Positions 7,516 to 14,249 of a stretch of DNA of 14,249 nucleotides are shown in pieces. Position 1 is the stretch's first letter, and every line of letters begins with the position of its first letter. The notes under the pieces were generated by a model. That model saw nothing but the letters and a program-made list of their open reading frames with translations. It did not search any database and had not been told where the DNA came from. The stretch comes from Prevotellaceae bacterium (GTDB taxonomy: Bacteria > Bacteroidota > Bacteroidia > Bacteroidales > Paludibacteraceae), in the NCBI GenBank assembly GCA_031290375.1, contig JAITNR010000256.1, positions 1 through 14,249 of the forward strand, read 5' to 3'. The position numbers and the translations under genes are program-made.

Positions 7516-9213
7516 ATGAAAGTATTTGAGCCAAAACTGTTTAGCACTTTAAAGAATTATTCAAAAGAGCGTTTTACCACCGATGTAATGGCGGGTATAA
7601 TAGTAGGAATTGTAGCTATTCCGCTTGCTATTGCTTTTGGTATAGCCTCGGGGGTAGGACCGACAGAGGGGCTTGTAACGGCAATTATTGCAGGTTTTGT
7701 CATATCCTTTTTGGGTGGCAGCAAAGTTCAGATTGGTGGACCAACGGGAGCATTCATCATTATTGTTTATGGCATAATTCAGCAGTACGGCATAGGCGGA
7801 TTGCTTGTTGCTACGATTATTGCGGGCATTTTGCTTATTCTGATGGGGGTGTTCAAACTTGGTAACGTGATTAAATTTGTGCCTTACCCTGTGATAGTAG
7901 GCTTCACGGCGGGTATCGCAATCACTATCTTTTCAACCCAAATGAACGATTTGTTCGGACTGGAACTCAAAAACGCTCCTGCCAATTTTATTGACAAATG
8001 GATTGTTTATTTCAAAAATTTTTCTTTTGCTAATTTTTGGGCTTTGCTGTTTGGACTTTTGAGTATTTTAATAATTGTTTTTACTCCCAAAATTTCCAAG
8101 AAAATACCGGGCAGTCTAATTGCCATTATCGTAGTAACTCTTTTGGTTTGGGTTCTAAAACATTTCGGACAAATAACCAATATTCAGACTATTGGCGACT
8201 TGTACAACCTGCCTTCAGGTGTGCCTGTACCTGCATTGCCCACGTTGCAAATATCTGAGGGAGAAACAATTATTGACATGATAATCAAACTGTTTCCATC
8301 TGCATTTACAATAGCGATGTTAGGAGCAATAGAGTCGTTGCTGTCGGCTATGGTAGCGGACGGCGTTGTTGGTGACAAGCATAACTCAAATACGGAACTT
8401 ATCGCACAAGGCGTGGCTAACGTGGTAGCACCGTTTTTTGGCGGTATCCCCGCGACAGGTGCCATTGCCCGCACCATGACAAACATCAACAACGGCGGAC
8501 GCAGTCCCGTAGCGGGCATTGTCCACGCAATAACATTAGTGCTGGTGCTGCTCTTTCTTGGAAAACTCGTTGGTTACATTCCGATGGCTTGTCTGGCAGG
8601 GGTTTTGATAATGGTTTCCTACAATATGAGCGGCTGGCGAACAATTGTTGCCCTTAGAAAAAGCCCTAAATCCGACTTCGCCGTTATGCTTGTAACTCTG
8701 ATACTTACAGTGTTGCTTGACCTGACGGTTGCTATCGAAATAGGGTTGCTGATGGCGGTTGTAATCTTCATCAGACGTACCAGTGAGGCAACTTCGATTA
8801 AGATTTTTGGACGTGAAATTGACCCGAAACAAGAGTCGGATTTTGTTACAAGCGAAGAAAAACTTATCATTCCAAAAAATGTTGAGGTGTATGAGATTGA
8901 CGGACCCTATTTTTTTGGTATGGCAAACAAATTTGACGACATTATGATGCAGGTAGGTAAGTTGCCCAAAGTCAGAATTATCCGAATGCGCAAAGTCCCT
9001 TTCATAGATTCCACAGGCATACATAACCTTGAAACTCTGTGTCAATCTTCTCATAGAAAAGGTATCACCGTCATACTTTCCGGCGTAACAATGCAAGTTA
9101 GAAAAACGCTGATGAAAGCAGATTTCGGCAAAATAATACCCGAAGAATGCATCTGTTCGCACATCAACATCGCTTTGAAAAAAGCAGAAGAGGTATTAAA
9201 AAATAATGAATAA
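7516..9213 (+). CDS. SulP family anion transporter with STAS domain
   Basis: The 565-aa protein is a SulP/SLC26-type secondary transporter. Residues 1-420 are highly hydrophobic with many membrane helices. Family motifs include IPLAIAFGIASGVGP (35-49), IGGPTGAF (73-80), AIESLLSAMVADG (271-283) and NTELIAQGVANVVAPFFGG (292-310). A cytoplasmic STAS domain covers about 453-562, with the conserved FIDSTG (S499). Family members move sulfate, bicarbonate, dicarboxylates or other anions, and the substrate cannot be read from sequence. The acidic residue in the AIESLL helix is Glu (E273); the Na+/bicarbonate transporter BicA has Asp at what I think is the same place, which mildly favours proton coupling (inference). 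No carbonic anhydrase or sulfate-assimilation gene is adjacent. It starts with ATG 38 bp after the T9SS gene and ends convergent with rpoC. Confidence 0.92.
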   Translation: MKVFEPKLFSTLKNYSKERFTTDVMAGIIVGIVAIPLAIAFGIASGVGPTEGLVTAIIAGFVISFLGGSKVQIGGPTGAFIIIVYGIIQQYGIGGLLVATIIAGILLILMGVFKLGNVIKFVPYPVIVGFTAGIAITIFSTQMNDLFGLELKNAPANFIDKWIVYFKNFSFANFWALLFGLLSILIIVFTPKISKKIPGSLIAIIVVTLLVWVLKHFGQITNIQTIGDLYNLPSGVPVPALPTLQISEGETIIDMIIKLFPSAFTIAMLGAIESLLSAMVADGVVGDKHNSNTELIAQGVANVVAPFFGGIPATGAIARTMTNINNGGRSPVAGIVHAITLVLVLLFLGKLVGYIPMACLAGVLIMVSYNMSGWRTIVALRKSPKSDFAVMLVTLILTVLLDLTVAIEIGLLMAVVIFIRRTSEATSIKIFGREIDPKQESDFVTSEEKLIIPKNVEVYEIDGPYFFGMANKFDDIMMQVGKLPKVRIIRMRKVPFIDSTGIHNLETLCQSSHRKGITVILSGVTMQVRKTLMKADFGKIIPEECICSHINIALKKAEEVLKNNE

Positions 9214-9214
9214 T

Positions 9215-9267
9215 CGGATAACATTGCTTCCGGACTTCACTTCGTTCCTCGCAACGAGGCAATCCAG
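9215..9267. repeat. Imperfect palindromic intergenic element
   Basis: The segment starts GGATaacATTGC and ends GCAATCC, so the outer parts are inverted copies. Inside is a tight hairpin CCTCG-CAA-CGAGG (9247-9259). Its GC content stands out from the AT-rich spacer around it. The make-up resembles REP-like dispersed repeats of the ATTGCTTC...CCTCGCAA type seen between bacterial genes. Only one copy is in this window, so repeat status is not shown. It starts right after the sulP stop and could also affect the 3' end of that mRNA. Confidence 0.4.
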
Positions 9268-9455
9268 AATATATTTTACTGAATTAGCACAATTCTCAGA
9301 ATTTACAGAATTAAATATGTGAATTATGGAAACTGTGAAAATTCGGCTTAATAGTCAAAAATGTATTCTGAGTCGCTTATGATTTCAAATCCGCCTTGCA
9401 GTAGTAGGCTTTGGTGCTTTGTTTCCATCGGACATAATTGAACAGAGTGATACAC
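9268..9455. other. Convergent spacer without a supported gene
   Basis: This stretch lies between the 3' ends of sulP and rpoC. The motif gAATT/AATTCtg recurs about every 10-15 bp in 9280-9335 in both orientations, giving a loose AT-rich repeat pattern. On the minus strand a frame is open from about 9458 to a TAA at 9348-9350 and contains a 26-codon ATG ORF (9428-9348). It is downstream of the rpoC terminator and I do not recognise it, so I do not call it a gene. Confidence 0.4.
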
Positions 9456-9499
9456 TAAAAAAGAGACTGACTTTTGTGAGCCGGTCTCATTTTTTTTCT
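9456..9499. terminator. Bidirectional intrinsic terminator between sulP and rpoC
   Basis: GAGACTG (9463-9469) pairs with CCGGTCTC (9482-9488) as a 7-bp stem containing one T-G pair and a 12-nt loop. On the plus strand it is followed by a run of eight T (9490-9497). On the minus strand it is followed by the complement of six A (9457-9462). It therefore fits termination of both the sulP and the rpoC transcripts. The gene ends are convergent, as expected for such a site. Confidence 0.75.
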
Positions 9500-9518
9500 T
9501 GTTATCAATTCACTGTTA

Positions 9519-12500
9519 TTACTTCTCTGCTACGACACTATCTTTAGAAACATGCTCGTAGTCAGTAACTACCTGAGAGGTTTCAAGGAGTTTGTCGTAT
9601 TCGTCCTTTGTCATCACTATCAGTTTTTCGTACTCGCGAAGTCCTGTTCCTGCCGGAATTCTGTTACCCACAATAACGTTCTCTTTCATACCTTCAAGTT
9701 TATCTACTCTGCCGTTGATAGCAGCTTCGTTAAGCACTTTGGTTGTTTCCTGGAACGATGCGGCTGACATAAAACTCCTTGTCTGCAATGCGGCACGTGT
9801 AATACCCTGCAGCACAGGCGAAGAGGTTGCCGGAATAGAGTCGCGTGTTTCTACCAGCTTCAAGTCCTTACGTTTCAAGTGACTGTTTTCGTCCCTTAAT
9901 CTGCGCATATTTACGATTTGTCCTGCTTGAAAGAGTTGCGAGTCGCCTGCGTCAAGCACCACTTTTGTTCCCCAAATAGCATCGTTTTCCTGCATAAACA
10001 GGTATTTATCAATCAATTGTCCTTCAAGGAAACGAGTATCGCCCGGTTCGCTAATCTGAACTTTTGACATCATCTGACGAACAATCACCTCAAAATGCTT
10101 GTCGTTGATTTTCACCCCTTGCAGACGATAAACGTCCTGAATTTCATTTACAATATACTCTTGCACAGCGGTCGGTCCCTTGATTGCCAGAATGTCGGCA
10201 GGAGTAATAATGCCGTCCGAGAGCGGTGTGCCAGCACGTACATAGTCGCCTTCCTGCACAAGAATTTGTTTTGAAAGCGGAACGAGATATTTTTTCTCTT
10301 CACCTGTGCGGGAAGTAACTGAAATTTCACGATTACCGCGTTTGATTTTCCCAAAATTGATTTCTCCGTCAATTTCGGCAACTATGGCAGGATTGGACGG
10401 ATTACGAGCCTCGAACAACTCGGTTACACGTGGCAAACCACCTGTAATATCACCCGCCTTGCCCTGTGCTCTTGGGATTTTAACAAGCAAATCGCCCTGC
10501 TTTATCTCTTGCTTGTCGTCAATTACGATATGGGCACCCACAGGAAGATTATACGTTCTGATAACGTTTTTCTCCTTGTTCATAATGTGTGCGGACGGAG
10601 TTTTGGTTTTATCTTTTGACTCAATAATTATCTTTTCGCGTAATCCTGTACTTTCATCAGATTCCACCTTGAAAGTTGTACCCTCAATAACCGATTCAAA
10701 TTCTACTTTACCCGTAGCCTCCGAAACAATAACGGCATTGAACGGATCCCATTCACATATTAGGTCGCCTTTGGCTACTGCATCTCCATTTTGCTTGTAA
10801 AGTTTTGAACCATAAGGAATTGATTGCATTGTTAATCCCATTTTGGTATTTGCGTCAACAATTCTCATTTCGGTTTGACGGGCAACAACCACTTGATAGG
10901 TGTTACCTGCCATATCCTTTGAATCAACCGTTCTAAGTTCGTCTATTTCCAGAATACCGTCATATCTGGAAACAATTTTGGATTCAGCTGCAATGTTTGA
11001 TGCAATACCTCCCACGTGGAAGGTACGCAATGTCAATTGAGTGCCCGGCTCGCCAATAGACTGAGCTGCAATAACACCCACAGCTTCTCCCTTGCTGACA
11101 ATAAGTCCGTTGGAAAGGTTTCTGCCATAACATTTTGCGCAAATGCCGTGACGGAGTTCGCAAGTCAATACCGAACGAACTTCAACGCGCTCAATAGATG
11201 CATTTTCGATATTCTTGGCAATTTTCTCATCAATCAATTCTCCGGCAGATACAATCAAGTCGTTGGTTGTTGGGTTACGGACATCGTGTACGGTTACACG
11301 TCCGAGAATTCTGTCGGCAAGGGTAGCAATAACTTCCTCCTTATTTTTCAGTTCAGAAATAGTCAATCCTCTCAAAGTACCACAGTCTTCATCGGTAACG
11401 ATTACATCGTGTGATACATCAACAAGACGACGAGTAAGATAACCTGCGTCCGCTGTTTTCAAAGCGGTATCCGCCAGACCCTTTCTTGCTCCGTGAGTAG
11501 AGATAAAGTATTCCAGCACGCTCAAACCTTCCTTAAAGTTAGCCAAAATTGGATTTTCAATAATTTGTCCACCCTCGGCACCTGCCTTTTGCGGTTTTGC
11601 CATCAATCCACGCATACCCGATAACTGACGAATTTGTTCCTTACTGCCACGAGCACCTGAGTCAAGCATCATATAAACAGAATTAAACCCTTGATTGTCT
11701 GTGGCGAATTTCTGCATCAAAACATCGGTAAGATTTTTATTTACACGAGTCCAAACGTCAATGATTTGGTTATAACGCTCATTATTAGTGATATAACCCA
11801 TATTGTAATCCTGTACAATTTTGTCAACTTCTTCGTATCCTGTTTGCACAAGTGAATTTTTCTCTTCGGGTATAATTACGTCAAACAGATTGAACGAAAG
11901 TCCGCCCTTGAATGCCATCTGATAGCCGAGGTTTTTAATATCGTCAAGGAACCGAGCAGTACGGGCAACACCCGATACCTCAATAACCTGTCCGATAATA
12001 TCCCTTAGCGACTTTTTGGTCAGCAATTCGTTGATATAGCCTGCCTCTTTTGGCACGTATTTATTGACAATAACACGTCCAACAGTAGTGTCTTTGATAA
12101 TTTGCGAAGAAATTATATTGCCGTTTTTGTCAATATCCTTTATTCTGACATTGATACGAGCATTAACATCAACTTTTTTCTCATTATAGGCGATTTCAAC
12201 CTCTTGTGGAGAGGAAAATATAAGCCCCTCGCCCTTTGCTCCCGGACGTTCTTTGGTAATGTAGTAAAGCCCCAAGACCATATCCTGCGAAGGCACAGTG
12301 ATGGGAGCACCATTTGCGGGGTTAAGAATGTTGTGAGAACCAAGCATAAGCAGTTGAGCCTCAATAATTGCCTCATTGCCGAGCGGAAGGTGAACAGCCA
12401 TCTGATCGCCGTCAAAGTCCGCATTAAAAGCCGTACATGCGAGCGGGTGCAACTGAATTGCCCTGCCCTCAATCATCTTCGGCTGAAATGCCTGAATACC

Positions 12501-13835
12501 AAGACGGTGCAAAGTCGGAGCACGGTTAAGCAATACGGGGTGTCCCTTCATCACATTTTCAAGAATATCATAAACGACAGGGTCTTTTCTGTCAATAAAT
12601 TTTTTAGCAGACTTAACTGTTTTTACTACTCCTCTTTCAATTAATTTTCTGATAATAAATGGCTTGTAAAGTTCGGCAGCCATTTCTTTTGGAAGCCCGC
12701 ACTCGCCCATTTTGAGCTCAGGTCCTACCACGATAACCGAACGGGCTGAATAATCAACACGTTTTCCGAGCAAATTCTGACGGAAACGTCCCTGTTTTCC
12801 CTTCAAACTTTCGCTCAAAGATTTTAGCGGACGTGTTGAGTCAGGCTTGGCAGTTGCTGCTCTGCGGGAGTTGTCGAGCAGAGAATCCACAGCCTCCTGT
12901 AACATACGCTTTTCGTTTCTCAGAATTACCTCAGGGGCTTTAATTTCAATCAAGCGTTTCAGACGGTTGTTTCTGATAATCACCCTGCGATACAGGTCGT
13001 TCAGGTCGGACGTTGCAAATCTGCCACCGTCAAGTGGAACAAGCGGACGCAATTCGGGCGGAATAACAGGCAAAACGGTAAGTATCATCCATTCCGGTTT
13101 GTTAGGCACTTTTGAGGCACGGAACGATTCAATTACGTTCAAGCGTTTAAGAGCCTCAACCTTGCGTTGTTGAGAGGTATCCAGGTCTGCCCTGTGACGC
13201 AGTTCGTAAGAGAGTTTATCCAAATCCAGACGCTGTAGCATCTCGCGGATTGCCTCTGCTCCCATTCTGACAATAAACTTGTTTGGGTCGGTGTCGTCAA
13301 GCATCTGATTGTCACGGGGAAGTTTCTCTATTACAGCAAGATATTGCTCCTCATCAAGCAATTCACCTACGGTAAGCCCTTCCTCTCCTTCCAAAGCTCC
13401 AAGTTGAATTATTACATATTTTTCGTAGTAAACAATAGCGTCAAGTTTTTTGGTTGACATTCCCAAAAGGTAGCCTATTTTATTGGGCAAAGAATGAAAA
13501 TACCAAATATGAGCCACAGGTACGGCAAGATGAATGTGCCCCGAACGTTCTCTTCTTACCTTTTTTTCGGTAACTTCTACGCCGCAACGGTCGCAAACGA
13601 TGCCTTTGTAACGGATCCTCTTATATTTTCCGCAATGACACTCGTAATCCCTTACCGGACCAAATATCCTTTCGCAGAAAAGCCCGTCACGTTCGGGTTT
13701 ATAAGTACGGTAATTGATAGTTTCGGGTTTAACCACTTCGCCGTATGAACTTTCAAGAATTTCCTCAGGGGAGGCAAGACTGATGGTTATTTTACTCAAA
13801 TTACCCTTTACCTTGTTTTCTCTTTTAAATGCCAT
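9519..13835 (-). CDS. rpoC: DNA-directed RNA polymerase subunit beta' (RpoC)
   Basis: The 1438-aa protein is a full-length beta' subunit (about 1400-1430 aa in relatives). Visible in order: N-terminal zinc ribbon C66, C68, C81, C84; the active-site loop NADFDGD (471-477) whose Asp residues 473, 475 and 477 hold the catalytic magnesium; the bridge helix around GARKGLADTALKTADAGYL (782-800); the second zinc site C818, C892, C899, C902; and the trigger loop near SIGEPGTQLTLRTFHVGG (926-943). It forms the catalytic core of RNA polymerase with beta, alpha2 and omega. The ATG at 13835 follows an A/T-rich leader without Shine-Dalgarno, normal for the phylum. Unusually, rpoB is not the gene immediately upstream: 272 bp of non-coding DNA and then an IS end precede it. 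No lesion is visible in the reading frame. Confidence 0.98.
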   Translation of the reverse strand: MAFKRENKVKGNLSKITISLASPEEILESSYGEVVKPETINYRTYKPERDGLFCERIFGPVRDYECHCGKYKRIRYKGIVCDRCGVEVTEKKVRRERSGHIHLAVPVAHIWYFHSLPNKIGYLLGMSTKKLDAIVYYEKYVIIQLGALEGEEGLTVGELLDEEQYLAVIEKLPRDNQMLDDTDPNKFIVRMGAEAIREMLQRLDLDKLSYELRHRADLDTSQQRKVEALKRLNVIESFRASKVPNKPEWMILTVLPVIPPELRPLVPLDGGRFATSDLNDLYRRVIIRNNRLKRLIEIKAPEVILRNEKRMLQEAVDSLLDNSRRAATAKPDSTRPLKSLSESLKGKQGRFRQNLLGKRVDYSARSVIVVGPELKMGECGLPKEMAAELYKPFIIRKLIERGVVKTVKSAKKFIDRKDPVVYDILENVMKGHPVLLNRAPTLHRLGIQAFQPKMIEGRAIQLHPLACTAFNADFDGDQMAVHLPLGNEAIIEAQLLMLGSHNILNPANGAPITVPSQDMVLGLYYITKERPGAKGEGLIFSSPQEVEIAYNEKKVDVNARINVRIKDIDKNGNIISSQIIKDTTVGRVIVNKYVPKEAGYINELLTKKSLRDIIGQVIEVSGVARTARFLDDIKNLGYQMAFKGGLSFNLFDVIIPEEKNSLVQTGYEEVDKIVQDYNMGYITNNERYNQIIDVWTRVNKNLTDVLMQKFATDNQGFNSVYMMLDSGARGSKEQIRQLSGMRGLMAKPQKAGAEGGQIIENPILANFKEGLSVLEYFISTHGARKGLADTALKTADAGYLTRRLVDVSHDVIVTDEDCGTLRGLTISELKNKEEVIATLADRILGRVTVHDVRNPTTNDLIVSAGELIDEKIAKNIENASIERVEVRSVLTCELRHGICAKCYGRNLSNGLIVSKGEAVGVIAAQSIGEPGTQLTLRTFHVGGIASNIAAESKIVSRYDGILEIDELRTVDSKDMAGNTYQVVVARQTEMRIVDANTKMGLTMQSIPYGSKLYKQNGDAVAKGDLICEWDPFNAVIVSEATGKVEFESVIEGTTFKVESDESTGLREKIIIESKDKTKTPSAHIMNKEKNVIRTYNLPVGAHIVIDDKQEIKQGDLLVKIPRAQGKAGDITGGLPRVTELFEARNPSNPAIVAEIDGEINFGKIKRGNREISVTSRTGEEKKYLVPLSKQILVQEGDYVRAGTPLSDGIITPADILAIKGPTAVQEYIVNEIQDVYRLQGVKINDKHFEVIVRQMMSKVQISEPGDTRFLEGQLIDKYLFMQENDAIWGTKVVLDAGDSQLFQAGQIVNMRRLRDENSHLKRKDLKLVETRDSIPATSSPVLQGITRAALQTRSFMSAASFQETTKVLNEAAINGRVDKLEGMKENVIVGNRIPAGTGLREYEKLIVMTKDEYDKLLETSQVVTDYEHVSKDSVVAEK

Positions 13836-14107
13836 ATATTTATTTTTATTATGATTTTACAACTTTTTTACAACAAACTAACAAATGACTTTCGTGTTTT
13901 TGCCAAACTTGACATAACGAACCCATCGTTCTGATTTTTGTTTATAACTATTTGATTTAAAATAAATTATAACTACATATCGCAACGATAAACAGATTAT
14001 TCTTAAATGTTTTGTAATACACTACAAACAAATTTCATTCAGTTTTATACAAAGTTTGCAAAGGTACAAAAAAAAAATTGAAATGACAATTATATTTTTT
14101 TGAGGAC
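13836..14107 (-). promoter_or_regulatory. rpoC upstream region: leader plus flank up to the IS end
   Basis: This 272-bp stretch contains no established gene. The predicted rpoC leader (about 13836-14052) is AT-rich and holds three small inverted repeats: AACGA/TCGTT (13916-13930), TATCG/CGATA (13978-13990) and TTTGTA/TACAAA (14011-14028). A 25-codon minus-strand ORF (13926-13849, starting MGSLCQVWQK) ends 13 nt before the rpoC ATG and could be a leader peptide, but nothing else supports it. A further inverted repeat, AATTG/CAATT, with flanking A and T runs, spans about 14067-14100. Confidence 0.5.
14059..14089 (-). promoter_or_regulatory. Bacteroidota-type promoter for rpoC
   Basis: On the minus strand, TACCTTTG (14059-14066) is an exact TAnnTTTG -7 element, followed by CAAAC. 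TTG (14087-14089, within ATTG) lies 20 nt upstream as the -33 element. Transcription would begin near 14052, about 215 nt before the rpoC ATG. The -7 sequence is of the kind seen at strong Bacteroidota promoters. It lies wholly in the flanking DNA, 18 bp from the IS tip. Confidence 0.65.
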
Positions 14108-14249
14108 CAGGGCAAACGCATCTTAATTAATTAGGATTTTCAATAAATAATCATTATTCCATCCGGCATCGAGTCTTTTTCCCTTCACACTTCTCTTTTT
14201 TGACTGTTCATGTTTGATTAAATTCAGGGCAATTCGATTGAGCATTGAA
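14108..14249 (-). mobile_element. ISAs1-family insertion sequence, one end (continues past right edge)
   Basis: The element tip is placed at 14108, where CAGGGC begins reading inward; ISAs1-family ends typically start CAGGG. The transposase stop codon lies 15 bp inside the tip, a compact layout usual for IS elements. ISAs1 elements normally duplicate 8-10 bp of target, so the bases just outside (14100-14107, TTGAGGAC, or two more) should recur at the far end, outside this window. The opposite end is not visible, so whether the IS is complete is unknown. Confidence 0.72.
14123..14249 (-). CDS. ISAs1-family transposase, C-terminal fragment
   Basis: The minus strand is open from the window edge to TAA at 14123-14125, coding for 41 residues. 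It contains MLNRIALNLIKHEQSKKRS, then VKGKRLDAGWNNDYLLKILIN. This tail, with R(I/L)ALNL(I/L)K, a basic KGKR run and a W(D/N)N(D/E)YLLK end, is what I know from ISAs1/H-repeat (YhhI-like) DDE transposases. The catalytic residues lie upstream of the part visible here. The gene points towards rpoC, so read-through transcription could enter the rpoC leader. Recognition rests on pattern memory over a short stretch, but the CAGGGC tip just downstream supports it independently. Confidence 0.78.
   Translation of the reverse strand, partial: SMLNRIALNLIKHEQSKKRSVKGKRLDAGWNNDYLLKILIN

Noticed and set aside
8536..9162. Minus-strand 208-codon ORF over sulP
   Set aside because: It lies opposite the STAS and last membrane helices of the transporter; no family features are seen in it.
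5540..9213. T9SS protein plus SulP transporter as a functional two-gene system
   Set aside because: The genes are close and co-directional, but no shared substrate or partner motif links a PNGase F-like surface protein to an anion transporter.
14067..14100. A-run, AATTG/CAATT hairpin and T-run as a terminator of an upstream gene
   Set aside because: The stem is only five A/T-rich pairs, and the same bases contain the -33 part of the rpoC promoter, so a terminator call is not supported.

Overview
The window looks like a chromosomal segment from a member of the Bacteroidota. The signs are a secreted protein with a type IX secretion (T9SS) C-terminal sorting domain, a DUF4293-type membrane protein, starts without Shine-Dalgarno sequences, several TAnnTTTG promoter elements, and RpoC, FtsE and LpxH sequences of the kind usual in that phylum. 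Base composition is AT-rich between genes. A genus cannot be named from the sequence alone.

Left part (1-2400, minus strand): the N-terminal 225 codons of a SWIM zinc-finger protein running off the left edge, an LpxH-type UDP-2,3-diacylglucosamine pyrophosphatase of lipid A synthesis, and a pirin/YhhW-type cupin.

Middle part (2505-9213, plus strand): six co-directional genes. They encode a small acidic orphan protein, a four-helix DUF4293 membrane protein, a CCA-adding tRNA nucleotidyltransferase with an HD domain, the division ATPase FtsE without FtsX, a secreted PNGase F-like protein with a T9SS tail, and a SulP anion transporter with a STAS domain. The last five are only 26-38 bp apart and could be one transcript. 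Their functions are unrelated, so this looks like a housekeeping run and not a pathway.

Right part (9214-14249): a 305-bp convergent spacer with a palindromic element and a bidirectional terminator, then full-length rpoC on the minus strand. rpoC is not preceded by rpoB. Upstream are a leader of about 215 nt, a good Bacteroidota promoter, and then the end of an ISAs1-family insertion sequence: a CAGGGC tip at 14108 and a transposase C-terminus at 14123-14249.

Most of the window is ordinary core genome. The points most worth a second look are the IS end between rpoC and whatever lies upstream, the self-sufficient rpoC promoter and leader, and the PNGase F-like exported protein. I see no CRISPR array, tRNA, rRNA, phage or defence locus.
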